Source of the DNA: Dechloromonas hortensis
GTDB lineage: Bacteria; Pseudomonadota; Gammaproteobacteria; Burkholderiales; Rhodocyclaceae
Assembly (NCBI RefSeq): GCF_009469765.1
Contig: NZ_SSSQ01000009.1
Location: 62,001-126,000, forward strand
Reading direction: 5' to 3'
Length of the DNA: 64,000 nt
Shown here piece by piece: positions 36,655 to 45,925 of this stretch (positions within the stretch are counted from its first letter, which is position 1; the number at the start of each line of letters is the position of its first letter). Both the position numbers and the translations under genes were made by a program. The notes beneath the pieces were generated by a model. That model was not told the origin of the DNA. It worked only from the letters and a program-made list of their open reading frames with translations, and did no database searches.

Positions 36655-37497
36655 TCAGAAACCGAGGCTATCCAGCAAATCATCAACCTGCTCCTGGTTA
36701 ACGACGACGTCGGTACGACCTTCGGCGTTAACCACGGGCCCGTTCATCAGACTATTAACTTCCTCGGTGCGCTTGGTATCCGGCAACACCTCAAGCAACA
36801 CACCCATCAAGCCGGTTTCGAGATCCTGGGCAAGGCTGACGATTTTCTTGATGACCTGACCGGTCAAATCCTGAAAATCCTGAGCCATCATGATCTCGGT
36901 CAATTGGGCATGCGCCCCCTTGGTCTTCTCAGGTAATTGCCCATTGAGGAAGGCACGCGTATCAACCGCCAGCGCCTTGAAATCCTGCGGACCAAGCTGA
37001 TTGGCGAATACTTTGTCCCAGCGTTCACCGAGTGCACGGGCGCCATTCTCAATATCATCGACCAGCGGACAGGCGATATCGGTTGCATTGAGCACGCGAC
37101 ACGCCGCCTGCTCAGTCAAATTGGCAACGTAGGCAAGGCGGTCCTTAGCATCAGGCAAGGCTGATACAGTTTGCGAAAGCAACTTGTCATAGCCCAGTTG
37201 CCCCAGAGTATCGTGCAGTAGTCGAGCCATATGACCGATACGGTTGAACACTGCCTCCTGCCGGGGCCACTCCTCGCCAGCGGTTTCCTCTGCAACGAGG
37301 CCTGGAGCCTCGGCCTTCGCCGCTTGCGTCTCGGCGGCAACGCTGTCAAACAGCGCCTGCAAGTCATCACTATCATCGGTGACCGGCGCCTTTGCCACAG
37401 CAGCGGGCGCGGCGGCAGGCTTGGCTGCAGGAGCAAAATCGCCGGCTATCGAATCGAAGAGCGCCTCGAGGTCGTCGGAATCATTGGTTGCAGTCAT
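36655..37497 (-). CDS. cheZ: CheY-P phosphatase CheZ
   Basis: Dephosphorylates CheY-P. The 280-residue protein has the CheZ helical core with the catalytic region (MMAQDFQDLTGQVIKKIV, about 205-222) and the C-terminal CheY-binding peptide (VDDLLDSLGF, the last ten residues). The N-terminal 60 residues are odd: two near-identical copies, SDDLEALFDSIA (7-18) and SDDLQALFDSVA (43-54), separated by an Ala/Pro/Lys-rich spacer. These resemble the CheY-binding peptide at the FliM N-terminus. Lies between cheY and cheA. Confidence 0.93.
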   Translation of the reverse strand: MTATNDSDDLEALFDSIAGDFAPAAKPAAAPAAVAKAPVTDDSDDLQALFDSVAAETQAAKAEAPGLVAEETAGEEWPRQEAVFNRIGHMARLLHDTLGQLGYDKLLSQTVSALPDAKDRLAYVANLTEQAACRVLNATDIACPLVDDIENGARALGERWDKVFANQLGPQDFKALAVDTRAFLNGQLPEKTKGAHAQLTEIMMAQDFQDLTGQVIKKIVSLAQDLETGLMGVLLEVLPDTKRTEEVNSLMNGPVVNAEGRTDVVVNQEQVDDLLDSLGF

Positions 37498-37502
37498 GGT
37501 AA

Positions 37503-37898
37503 TCAGGCCTGCCCCATCTTTTCGAAGATCTTGTTCAGCTTTTCTGACAAGGTTCCTGCCGTAAATGGCTTGACGATGTAACCGCTTGCCCCGGCCTGAG
37601 CCGCAGCGATGATGTTTTCCTTCTTTGCCTCGGCCGTAATCATCAACACCGGCAGATGCTTCAACGTCGGCGTTGCCCGAATCGTTTGCAATAGCGTCAG
37701 ACCGTCCATATTCGGCATATTCCAGTCTGTCACCACGAACTCGAAGCCACCACCCTGCAGCTTTTGCAGTGCAATCGCTCCATCTTCAGCCTCATCCACA
37801 TTGGTGAAGCCAAGCTCCTTGAGCAAATTACGGACAATACGGCGCATAGTGGAAAAATCGTCCACCACGAGAAATCTCATTTTCGGATCAGCTGCCAT
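37503..37898 (-). CDS. cheY: Chemotaxis response regulator CheY (system 1)
   Basis: Single receiver domain that carries the signal to FliM. The 131-residue protein has the acid pair [10 protein letters not shown] (Asp13/14), phosphoacceptor Asp58 ([10 protein letters not shown]), the conserved Thr of MITAEA and the Lys of IVKPF. It closely follows the enteric CheY pattern, including Trp59. Encoded next to its phosphatase CheZ and kinase CheA, five bases before cheZ. Confidence 0.95.
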   Translation of the reverse strand: MAADPKMRFLVVDDFSTMRRIVRNLLKELGFTNVDEAEDGAIALQKLQGGGFEFVVTDWNMPNMDGLTLLQTIRATPTLKHLPVLMITAEAKKENIIAAAQAGASGYIVKPFTAGTLSEKLNKIFEKMGQA

Positions 37899-37923
37899 GC
37901 AGAACTCCAGAGCTTGCTTGTTG

Positions 37924-38862
37924 TTATCGTTCGATCAACGGACGCAGCGTATCCGCCAGCGCCTCGGCATCAAATTTGGCGACATACGCGTCCACCCCGA
38001 CTGACTTGCCCATCGCACGATTGGCCTCGGAAGAAAGCGAGGAGTGCATGACAACCGGCACGCCTTCGAAGCGCGGGTCGGACTTGATATTCTTGGTCAG
38101 GACGTAGCCATCCATTTCCGGCATTTCCGCATCAACCAGAATCAGACGGATTTCGTCACGAATGCTCCGACCAATCTGCAGGGCATGGGCGGCGATTCCT
38201 TGCAGACGCGTCCACGCCTCCATGCCGTTGGTCGCATGCTTGTGGCGCACGCCAAGCTTGTCCAGCACCTCGGATATCTTGCGGCGAGCGACGATCGAAT
38301 CGTCGACGAAGAAAACGCTGGTCTCAGGATCAACGCGCGCCGGATGAATATCGACAATCATCGCTTCGCCGAAGGCATTTGCCAGGATCTGCTCGACGTC
38401 GAGAATCGACACCAAACCACCGCCTTCCAGCTCAATGACGGCAGTGATCAAGCCTTGATTGGCCGACAATACGCTTTCCGGCGCTTTGACCCGTTCCCAG
38501 TCGACCCGAATAATCCGGTCAACTTCATGCACCAGGAAACCCAGGGTGCGCTTTGAATACTCGGCGACCATCATGGTCTTACCAAGACCGGGCGGCACAC
38601 CTTCGAGGTGCATGAACGGCGCCAGCGAGAGAACCGGGATGACATTGCCCCGCAATGAAATCAGCCCCTCGACGCCACGCGGCATGTTCGGAGTCTTGGT
38701 AATGCGCGGGGTACGCCCGACCTCACGCACCTTGAAGACATTGATGCCGAATATTTCGCGCGTCCCCAGCGAGAAAAGCAGGATTTCCATTTTATTGGAA
38801 CCTGCCAGACGAGTACGGGCATCGACGCTATCGAGAAGGTTTTTGCTTTCAACAAGATCCAT
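37924..38862 (-). CDS. cheV: Chemotaxis coupling protein CheV (second copy)
   Basis: CheW-receiver fusion that couples receptors to CheA and can take phosphate. The 312-residue protein has a CheW-like domain (about 20-165, [18 protein letters not shown]) and a C-terminal receiver (about 180-305, phosphoacceptor in [15 protein letters not shown]). The domain order and lengths match the adjacent upstream paralogue, and the two are 19-20 bases apart, indicating tandem duplication. Part of the sigma-28-driven cheV-cheV-cheY-cheZ-cheA unit. Confidence 0.92.
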   Translation of the reverse strand: MDLVESKNLLDSVDARTRLAGSNKMEILLFSLGTREIFGINVFKVREVGRTPRITKTPNMPRGVEGLISLRGNVIPVLSLAPFMHLEGVPPGLGKTMMVAEYSKRTLGFLVHEVDRIIRVDWERVKAPESVLSANQGLITAVIELEGGGLVSILDVEQILANAFGEAMIVDIHPARVDPETSVFFVDDSIVARRKISEVLDKLGVRHKHATNGMEAWTRLQGIAAHALQIGRSIRDEIRLILVDAEMPEMDGYVLTKNIKSDPRFEGVPVVMHSSLSSEANRAMGKSVGVDAYVAKFDAEALADTLRPLIER

Positions 38863-38881
38863 TGTTCTCTCCGACTAGCGC

Positions 38882-39853
38882 TCAGGCAATTTTGGCGAGT
38901 GTCGCGGCGTCCACGCCCAGGCGGCGAGCCAGGGTTTCCGAAAGACGCTGCGGTTCAAACTTGGGGACATACTCGTCAACGCCAACCGATTGGCCGAGTT
39001 TCTGATTGGACATACCTGACAGCGAAGAATGCATCACAACCGGAACACCATTGAAACGGGGATCAGACTTGATTTTCTTGGTCAGGATATAGCCATCCAT
39101 CTCGGGCATTTCGATGTCGGTCAAGACCAGGTTGATCAGCGCGGAGGCTGGCTTACCAACTGATTGCGCATAATTCGCAACCTTCTCCATCTCTTCCCAC
39201 ATCTGACGCCCATTGACCGCGACCACCCCCTTGACGCCCATTACTTCAAGGGTGCGCTGGATCTGTTTGCGAGCCACGCTGGAGTCGTCACAATAAAAAA
39301 CCGTCACATCCGGACGATCTACCGGCACGACACCGCGGAACATGATCTCATTGTCGATGCTGGTCGTCTCGGAAAGCACTTTCTCGACATCCATCATCAT
39401 CACCAGACGGCCATCAACAAGTTCAGTCACAGCGGTGACCAGGCCGCCGGTCTGTGCCGTCAGCATTTCCGGCGGCACCCGCATCTTGCTCCAGTCCAGT
39501 CGGAGGATGGTATCGACCCCCTCCACCAGGAAACCCTGCGTATGGCCGTTGTACTCCGTCACGATCATGATCTCGCGCGGCGTTTCGGCGGAAATCCCGG
39601 AGTATTTCGCAAGGTCGATGACGGGAACCAAGGCGCCACGCAGGCTGACCATCCCCTCGACCGAGGACGGCATATCAGGCGCGGCGGTAATCAGCGGCGT
39701 GCGCATGACTTCGCGAACCTTGAAAACATTGATCCCGTAAGTCTCGCGGCGACCAGTGCGCTGATCCACGCCAAGGAAGAAAAGCAATATTTCGAGCTTA
39801 TTGGTGCCGGCCAGCTTGGTCCGCGCATCAATATTCTTCAGCAACTCCGACAT
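38882..39853 (-). CDS. cheV: Chemotaxis coupling protein CheV (first copy)
   Basis: CheW-receiver fusion protein. Of two nearby ATGs, 39853 is preferred because GAGGGG lies 6 bases upstream, whereas the ATG at 39859 directly touches that site. The 323-residue product has a CheW-like domain (about 20-165, [18 protein letters not shown]) and a receiver (about 185-310, [18 protein letters not shown]). It is the first gene of the system-1 operon with a sigma-28 promoter about 150 bases upstream. A short insertion (VDQRTGRRE) distinguishes it from the second copy. Confidence 0.92.
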   Translation of the reverse strand: MSELLKNIDARTKLAGTNKLEILLFFLGVDQRTGRRETYGINVFKVREVMRTPLITAAPDMPSSVEGMVSLRGALVPVIDLAKYSGISAETPREIMIVTEYNGHTQGFLVEGVDTILRLDWSKMRVPPEMLTAQTGGLVTAVTELVDGRLVMMMDVEKVLSETTSIDNEIMFRGVVPVDRPDVTVFYCDDSSVARKQIQRTLEVMGVKGVVAVNGRQMWEEMEKVANYAQSVGKPASALINLVLTDIEMPEMDGYILTKKIKSDPRFNGVPVVMHSSLSGMSNQKLGQSVGVDEYVPKFEPQRLSETLARRLGVDAATLAKIA

Positions 39854-40001
39854 CGTCATCCCCTCGCAATTCGTGCAATCGGCTTGTTTTCATGGCTATG
39901 GCGCCGAGGCGAACCTAGGATACACGCTTTTCTATGAGCTTCAAACCGCGCTCCAGCCAACCATTTCGGGCAAATCCAAGAGCTGCCCGGACTCATTCAA
40001 A

Positions 40002-40028
40002 GTATCGGCCAATCTCGGGCCGACTTTA
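40002..40028 (-). promoter_or_regulatory. Sigma-28 (FliA) promoter of the cheV operon
   Basis: Minus strand TAAAGTCG, 11 bases, GCCGATAC: 6 of 8 and 7 of 8 matches to TAAAGTTT and GCCGATAA with ideal spacing. The -35 overlaps the STAS gene stop codon. Predicted start near 39995 leaves an untranslated leader of about 140 bases. Confidence 0.78.
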
Positions 40029-40331
40029 GCAAATCTGGAACAACTTGCCAAAATTGGCAATATCCAGCACTTGTTTAACGTTACCACGAACACCACTCAA
40101 GCCGACCTCCTTGTTAGCGCCACCCATCTTGTCGCGCAACATCAGGAGCATGCCCAGGGCCGAACTGTCGAGATAGTCGACCGCCGAGAAATCGACGGTC
40201 ACAGCCCGAACCAGCGCATCGGCAACCAGCGGTTCGTAGGCGCCCCGGAATTCACGGTGGGTATTGAAATCGAAACGACCGCTCAACTTGATGGTCGCCT
40301 TGGCGCCATCCTTGATCACGTTTGCTTGCAT
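40026..40331 (-). CDS. STAS-domain protein (anti-sigma factor antagonist-like)
   Basis: Single STAS domain of 101 residues, similar to SpoIIAA/RsbV-type antagonists. The phosphorylatable Ser is in DYLDSSALGMLL (Ser56/57), and the fold pattern (IKLSGRFDFNTHREF, then AVTVDFSAVDYLDSS) is intact. No partner anti-sigma kinase is visible in the window. It lies between cheB and cheV in the same direction. STAS proteins in chemotaxis/flagellar loci often modulate motility or biofilm circuits, but the specific role here is unknown. Confidence 0.85.
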   Translation of the reverse strand: MQANVIKDGAKATIKLSGRFDFNTHREFRGAYEPLVADALVRAVTVDFSAVDYLDSSALGMLLMLRDKMGGANKEVGLSGVRGNVKQVLDIANFGKLFQIC

Positions 40332-40411
40332 GGCTTTTCCTATCGAAAAATCGAGGTTAACTTTTTCTAGTGTAATACTTTAGCAATAGGCGGCAAACCG
40401 CCACCATGCGA

Positions 40412-41464
40412 TTAGCGACTCACAGCCAGCAATGTTCGACGCGCCATCTCGTCAAGCGGACACTGCTCTTCGACAGCCCCGACCAGAAACGCTTCGCGCG
40501 GCATGCCGTAGACCACGCAACTCGCTTCGTCTTGCCCGAGTGTCCGGGCGCCCGCCTGACGCATGCGCATCAGCCCCTGGGCGCCGTCCTTGCCCATGCC
40601 GGTCAGGATCACCCCCACCGCCTGCCGGCCAACTACTGCCGCCGCCGAGTCGAAAAGCACATCGACCGAAGGGCGGTGCCGATTGACCGGCGGCGTGGCG
40701 AGCAGTTCGGTAACCAGGCCGGAGGCCGAGCGCCTGACCTGCAAATGCGAATGGCCCGGGGCGATGAAGACCTTGCCTGGCTCCAGTTTTTCGTTGCCTT
40801 TCGCCTCGATGACCGTCGGCTGGCAAAGGCTGTCAAGCCGTCGGGCGAAGGAACCGGTAAAAGACTCCGGCATGTGCTGGACGATCATGATGGGCGGGCA
40901 ATCGGCGGGTATGCCGAGGAGGAACTCCTTGATCGCCTCGGTGCCGCCGGTCGACGCACCGACAAAGATGATTTTCCCGCTGCTGGCGGGACGCCCGGCC
41001 AGGGAGGTGCTGACAGACGGAACAACGGCGGGCGTGATCTCTGACTTCATAACCTGACGGCGCAGGCGCGCCCCTTTGGCAGCACGGATTTTTTCGACCA
41101 ACTCTTCGGCATAGATCTCCATCGTCTTCGCGCTGTCGGCCCGCGGCTTCCCGATAAAGTCGATGGCCCCCAGCTCGAGTGCCTTCAAGGTCGTGTCCGA
41201 GCCGGCCTGGGTGTAAGCCGAAACCATCACGACCGGCATCGGCCGCAGACGCATCAGGCGCTCGAGGAATTCCAGGCCGTCCATTTTTGGCATCTGAACA
41301 TCGAGCGTCAGCACATCGGGATTCAATACCTTGATCATTTCCCGGGCGGTTGGTGCGTCGGGAGCCGCCCCGACCACCTCCATGTCTGGCGCGGAATTGA
41401 TCATTTCGGTCAGCAAACCGCGCATCAGCGCAGAGTCATCAACGACCAGAACACGAATCTTCAT
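40412..41464 (-). CDS. cheB: Protein-glutamate methylesterase CheB
   Basis: Demethylates and deamidates receptors to reset adaptation. The start at 41464 ([15 protein letters not shown]) has CCGGA 9 bases upstream; ATG 41470 and TTG 41473 are alternatives. The 350-residue protein has a receiver domain (1-120, phosphoacceptor in [12 protein letters not shown]) and a methylesterase domain (about 165-345) with the catalytic Ser ([10 protein letters not shown]), His (QHMPESF) and Asp (TGMGKDGA). Last gene of the mcp-cheRDB run. Confidence 0.94.
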   Translation of the reverse strand: MKIRVLVVDDSALMRGLLTEMINSAPDMEVVGAAPDAPTAREMIKVLNPDVLTLDVQMPKMDGLEFLERLMRLRPMPVVMVSAYTQAGSDTTLKALELGAIDFIGKPRADSAKTMEIYAEELVEKIRAAKGARLRRQVMKSEITPAVVPSVSTSLAGRPASSGKIIFVGASTGGTEAIKEFLLGIPADCPPIMIVQHMPESFTGSFARRLDSLCQPTVIEAKGNEKLEPGKVFIAPGHSHLQVRRSASGLVTELLATPPVNRHRPSVDVLFDSAAAVVGRQAVGVILTGMGKDGAQGLMRMRQAGARTLGQDEASCVVYGMPREAFLVGAVEEQCPLDEMARRTLLAVSR

Positions 41465-41519
41465 TGACATCAATCCGGCACAAATCCATCAAAAAGAGAT
41501 GCGAAGGCAAACGCCCGCA

Positions 41520-42125
41520 TCAAATAAACAACTCGACATCGCCTTCAACCTTGGTGACGGACAGGCGATCCTTGTAGTCCCGCTCGCGACTGAACAGCGT
41601 TTCGTTATGCACGCGATGCAGTTTTTTGACCAGAACCCGACCGGTAGTCGGGAAATAGTAGACTTTTCTCGGATATGAATCCAACAAGTCCTTGGCCACC
41701 ACCGGGATCTTTTCGGTTTTCAGATAATCCAGCACAAATTCGGCATTCCGGGCCCCGACATTGCTGCTCGACAAGCTGGCCAGCACCGCACCGCCCCCAA
41801 ATACCTTGGCTTCCAGACGATTGCGGCGCGCCCCCATTTTCAGCAGATGGTTGATCAGCACTTCCATGGCGTAGGTGCCATAGCGGGCAGATGAACTGAC
41901 ATGGCCCCGCCCGCCGTCATCCGGCAACATGAAGTGATTCATGCCGCCGATGCCGGAGTCGGTATCCCGAATGCAGGCAGCGACGCAGGAGCCGAGCACG
42001 GTAACCAGCAACATGTCCTGATCGGAGACGAAATATTCGCCCGGCAGTATCTTCGCCGCGGGGGCGTCGAAATTCCGGTCGTAGTAACGGTTACTGGACA
42101 GGTGCTCGTCGTAGGCGTGCTGCAC
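41520..42125 (-). CDS. cheD: Receptor glutamine deamidase CheD
   Basis: Deamidates receptor glutamines and helps adaptation. The 201-residue protein has the catalytic Cys in TVLGSCVAACI, the His in GGMNHFMLP and the FGGGA glycine loop. The C-terminus ends in GDVELFI, identical for six residues to the end of the frameshifted small gene at 51691. Positioned between cheR and cheB. Confidence 0.93.
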   Translation of the reverse strand: MQHAYDEHLSSNRYYDRNFDAPAAKILPGEYFVSDQDMLLVTVLGSCVAACIRDTDSGIGGMNHFMLPDDGGRGHVSSSARYGTYAMEVLINHLLKMGARRNRLEAKVFGGGAVLASLSSSNVGARNAEFVLDYLKTEKIPVVAKDLLDSYPRKVYYFPTTGRVLVKKLHRVHNETLFSRERDYKDRLSVTKVEGDVELFI

Positions 42126-42145
42126 AGGGCTCCCTGAAGCGAGGA

Positions 42146-43051
42146 TTAACGGGACTTGCTCAGGGCATAGACCGTCTTGCCCAGAGATTTGAAGAGATCG
42201 GCGGCATGCAGGAAGCTTTCGGAATGGCCGGCAAACATCAGGCCATCCGCCTGCATCATCGGCGCAAAGCGGGAAAGGATCTTGTACTGGGTCGGCTTGT
42301 CGAAATAGATCATCACATTCCGGCAGAAAATGATGTCGAGCGGCCCTTTCACCGGCCAGTTCGGCTCCAGCAGGTTGATCCGCTGAAACTCGATCAGGCG
42401 CTTCAGTTCCGGGCGCACGGCGACGTAACCGTCCTGCGTCCCGGTGCCGCGCAGGAAAAACTTGCGCAAGCGTTCGGGCGAAAGCTTCTCAACCCGGTCC
42501 AGCGGATAGACGCCTTTTTGCGCCGTCGCCAGCACATTGGTATCGAGGTCGGAGGCAATCACCGAAACATGCGAAGTATTGGCCCCGAAGGTTTCGGCGA
42601 TGGTGATGGCGATCGAATAGGGTTCTTCGCCGGTCGAGGCGGCCGAACACCAGACCCGGATCGGCCGCGAACTGCCCAGTTTGCGCAGATGCTCGGCAAA
42701 AATCGGGAAGTGATGCGGTTCACGAAAAAACGAGGTCAGATTCGTCGTCAAGGAATTGACGAAGCGCTCCCATTCATCACCGCCATTCTTTTCCAGCGCA
42801 TCGAGATACTCGGCGAAGCTTTGCTTGCCGGTGGCGCGCAACCGCCGGGCCAGGCGGGAATAAACCATATCCTGCTTGACCGGCGACAGCGAAATGCCGG
42901 CATGTTGATAAATCAGCTTTCTGACTCGCTCGAAATCCCCCGTCGAGAAGGAAAACTCGCGCAGGCTTGTTTCCCGTGCCGGTAGCGGACGCGCTGCGCC
43001 CAGTCCGGATGCGGTGATGCCGGTCGTGCCCGGCTTGCGTATTTCAGCCAT
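42146..43051 (-). CDS. cheR: Chemotaxis methyltransferase CheR
   Basis: SAM-dependent methylation of receptor glutamates. The ATG at 43051 has GGGAAGAG 8 bases upstream, within the end of the preceding receptor gene. The 301-residue protein has the helical N-terminal domain (about 40-110) and the SAM-binding domain (WCSAASTGEEPYSIAITIAE), plus FCRNVMIYFD and a beta-subdomain for tethered receptors. The two receptors encoded upstream both end in a W-x-x-F pentapeptide suited to CheR docking. Confidence 0.94.
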   Translation of the reverse strand: MAEIRKPGTTGITASGLGAARPLPARETSLREFSFSTGDFERVRKLIYQHAGISLSPVKQDMVYSRLARRLRATGKQSFAEYLDALEKNGGDEWERFVNSLTTNLTSFFREPHHFPIFAEHLRKLGSSRPIRVWCSAASTGEEPYSIAITIAETFGANTSHVSVIASDLDTNVLATAQKGVYPLDRVEKLSPERLRKFFLRGTGTQDGYVAVRPELKRLIEFQRINLLEPNWPVKGPLDIIFCRNVMIYFDKPTQYKILSRFAPMMQADGLMFAGHSESFLHAADLFKSLGKTVYALSKSR

Positions 43052-43053
43052 GA

Positions 43054-45897
43054 TCAGAACTCTTCCCACTCATCGTCAAGCGAAACGGGCAGTGCCGCCT
43101 TACGCATGCTCAGCCGCTTGGCGGCAGGCGCCTGCTTTCTCACCTCGGTTTTTTGCACTTCTGGCGGGGTCGACCGCAGCAGTGGGGTATTGGCTGCCTC
43201 CTGCCCGACCCGGAACACGGCCACCGACTCGGCCAGTTGCCGCGCCTGCTCTTCCAGGCTTTCGGCTGCCGCAGCCGCCTCTTCGACCAGCGCGGCATTC
43301 TGCTGCGTCACCTGATCCATCTGCCCGACAGCCAGGCTGACCTGCTCGATCCCCGAACTCTGCTCGCGGCTGGCGGCAGCGATATCGGCCATGATGCCGG
43401 TGACCCGCTTGATGCTGGCCACCACCTCGGCCATCGTGCGACCGGCCTGATCGACCAGTCGATTGCCGCGCTCGACCCGATCCACCGAATCCGAAATCAG
43501 CCCCTTGATTTCCTTGGCAGCCGTCGCGCTGCGTTGGGCCAGATTGCGCACTTCGGTCGCCACCACGGCAAAGCCGCGGCCTTGCTCGCCGGCCCGTGCT
43601 GCCTCGACTGCGGCATTGAGCGCCAGAATATTGGTCTGGAAAGCGATACCGTCGATCACCCCGATGATGTCGGCGATCCGTGTGCTGGCCTGATGGATCG
43701 AGGCCATGGTCTCGACCACCTGGCCCACCACCTCGCCGCCTTTCTCCGCCACGCTCTGCGCCGAGCCGGCCAGGCCGTTGGCCTGCCGGGCATTTTCGGC
43801 ATTCTGGCGGACCGTCGCCGTCAGCTGCTCCATGCTCGAAGCCGTTTCCTCAAGGCTGCTCGCCTGCTCTTCCGTCCGGCTCGAGAGATCCTGATTGCCC
43901 GAGGCGATTTCCTTGGCCGCCGTATTGATCGCGTCGGCCGACCCCTGGATGTCGCCGACCAGTTCGCGCAGGCGGGTCACCGTCTCGTTGGCATCGTCGC
44001 GCAGCTTGGCAAAGGTTCCCTGATACTCGGTATCGACGGTACAGGTCAGATCGCCGCCGGCCACTCGTTCAAGCAAGCCGGCGATTTCGCCGATCGCCGA
44101 ACCGCTGGTCTCCAGCAGGCTGTTGATGCCGCTGCCGAGTTCCTTGTAAAAGCCTTCCAGCGTATCGGTGTCGAGCCGCGCTTCCAGGTCACCGGCCGAC
44201 GCCTTGCTGATCAAGGCGGCGACCGAACGCTGGGCATTCAACTCGGCGGTCCGGTCCACCCACTCGCCGACCGTACCCAGGCGCTGGCCGCGCTCATTGA
44301 CGATCGGGTTGGTCAGGACGTTGTAGATTCGCCCACCGATATCCATTTCCGTACTGCGCGTCTGCTGCAATTCACGCAGCGACTGCAGCGCGGCGGCCGG
44401 ATTGTCGTAGAAGCTGCCGATATTGCTGCCGATGAAACGGTCGACCGAGAAATCCGGCTGCTTTTGCCGCAGGCCATCCTCGATGCTGCGCAAGGTATTC
44501 AGCAGGCCGCGGTTGGCGTAGATCACCGTCCCGTCGTCATCGGCAATCCGCAGATTGGCCGAGACGCAGTCCAGCGCAATGCGGATGCGCAGATTGTCGT
44601 TGGCCAGGCGGATGCTCTCGGCCACATTGAAGCCCTGCTGGATCTGCATCGACTGCAGGCCCTGCAGCACCTTGCCCATTTCGTCATTGCGCGAAATATC
44701 AACATTGCGTGTGAAGTCGCCATTGGCCAGCGACTGCATGGTCTCAATGGTGGCGGCAATCGGCCGTGTCACCGAACGAATGATCAGCCCGGCGATCACC
44801 ACCCCGGCGGCACAGGCGGCGGCAACCAGGAGCAGCACCCAGAGCCGCAACTGGGCCAAGCCCTCGTTGCTGGCCAGCAATTGCGCCCGGCTCAACTCGT
44901 TTTGTTGCTGCAGCAGTTGGTCCGCCTTTTTAGCGGCTTCTACGTACAACGGATTGATCCGCTTGAGCAGGATCTCATTGGCCTCGCCGAACTTGCCGTC
45001 AGCCAAGGCCGCCCGGGCTGCCAGCAAACCGTCGCTGACAAAAAGCTGGCGGGCTTGCAGGTACTCATCGGCCAGGGCTTGCTGCTCGGTCGAGGCAACG
45101 GCCTTTTTATACGCTTCCCACTGCCGGCCGATCTCGGCGATATTTTTGTCGATCGCCCCGAGATGGAAATCCAGGGTGTGATCGTGCGCCTTGGCGTAAG
45201 CCCCGCTCGGGTCGTGCTGCAAGGCGAGCAACACCTGCGACCGGTTGTCGGCCATCAATTTGCCGATCACGGCCAGCGCCTGAACCGGTTCGAGGCGATC
45301 GTGATAGAGCTCTTCCACGGCATCATTACTACGCCCGACACCCCACAGCCCCATGCCGGCGACCACGACCAGCGCCAGCAGCAAGGCGGCAAAGCCGGCC
45401 ACCATGCGACTTTTCAAGGAAAGGCCAGCGAGCGGGCCGGGACCACCACTGACCACCTGGCCGTGGCGGATCTGCGAACGCCCGGCCCGTTTCTCGCGGA
45501 ACAGCCGATAGGCGCTGTCTGCCTCCGCAATCTGCGCCTGGCTCGCCTTGCGGCGAACCGACATGTAGCCAGTGACCTGGCCGTTTTCAAGGATCGGGGT
45601 CGCCGTCGCCAGCACCCAGTAAAAATCGCCATTCTTGCAGCGATTCTTGACCAGACCGGTCCACGGTCGTCCATCCTTCAAGTCCCGCCAGAAATCAGCG
45701 AACGCCTCGACCGGCATATCAGGATGCCGGACAAGGTTGTGCGGCTGGCCAAGGAGTTCAGCCTGAGTGAAGCCGCTGATATTGATGAAGTCCTTGTTGA
45801 TATAGGTTATCTGGCCCTTGAGATCGGTTTTCGAGACGATCAGGGTATCTTCGCCGAGGATCACCTCGACATTGCTCACAGGAAGATTGGTTCGCAC
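43054..45897 (-). CDS. Methyl-accepting chemotaxis protein, Aer-like PAS type
   Basis: Receptor of 947 residues. The start was set at GTG 45897 because [20 protein letters not shown] matches the usual Aer-type start MRTNLPV; ATG 45948, overlapping the upstream receptor, is an alternative. Order: N-terminal PAS (1-110, possible FAD/redox sensing), a transmembrane helix (about 175-195), a periplasmic or 4-helix region, a second transmembrane helix (about 365-385), HAMP, a second PAS-like segment, and the MCP signalling domain with the hairpin tip ([20 protein letters not shown]). Ends DDEWEEF, an NWETF-like CheR tether. The cytoplasmic half closely resembles the neighbouring receptor. Confidence 0.88.
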   Translation of the reverse strand: MRTNLPVSNVEVILGEDTLIVSKTDLKGQITYINKDFINISGFTQAELLGQPHNLVRHPDMPVEAFADFWRDLKDGRPWTGLVKNRCKNGDFYWVLATATPILENGQVTGYMSVRRKASQAQIAEADSAYRLFREKRAGRSQIRHGQVVSGGPGPLAGLSLKSRMVAGFAALLLALVVVAGMGLWGVGRSNDAVEELYHDRLEPVQALAVIGKLMADNRSQVLLALQHDPSGAYAKAHDHTLDFHLGAIDKNIAEIGRQWEAYKKAVASTEQQALADEYLQARQLFVSDGLLAARAALADGKFGEANEILLKRINPLYVEAAKKADQLLQQQNELSRAQLLASNEGLAQLRLWVLLLVAAACAAGVVIAGLIIRSVTRPIAATIETMQSLANGDFTRNVDISRNDEMGKVLQGLQSMQIQQGFNVAESIRLANDNLRIRIALDCVSANLRIADDDGTVIYANRGLLNTLRSIEDGLRQKQPDFSVDRFIGSNIGSFYDNPAAALQSLRELQQTRSTEMDIGGRIYNVLTNPIVNERGQRLGTVGEWVDRTAELNAQRSVAALISKASAGDLEARLDTDTLEGFYKELGSGINSLLETSGSAIGEIAGLLERVAGGDLTCTVDTEYQGTFAKLRDDANETVTRLRELVGDIQGSADAINTAAKEIASGNQDLSSRTEEQASSLEETASSMEQLTATVRQNAENARQANGLAGSAQSVAEKGGEVVGQVVETMASIHQASTRIADIIGVIDGIAFQTNILALNAAVEAARAGEQGRGFAVVATEVRNLAQRSATAAKEIKGLISDSVDRVERGNRLVDQAGRTMAEVVASIKRVTGIMADIAAASREQSSGIEQVSLAVGQMDQVTQQNAALVEEAAAAAESLEEQARQLAESVAVFRVGQEAANTPLLRSTPPEVQKTEVRKQAPAAKRLSMRKAALPVSLDDEWEEF

Positions 45898-45925
45898 GTT
45901 CGCTCTGTTGGTCTGGTGATTGTTG

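Noticed and set aside
40389..40402. GGCGG/CCGCC hairpin between cheB and the STAS gene
   Set aside because: Stem of only five pairs, and the following TATTGCT is not a U-tract, so it is not convincing as a terminator.
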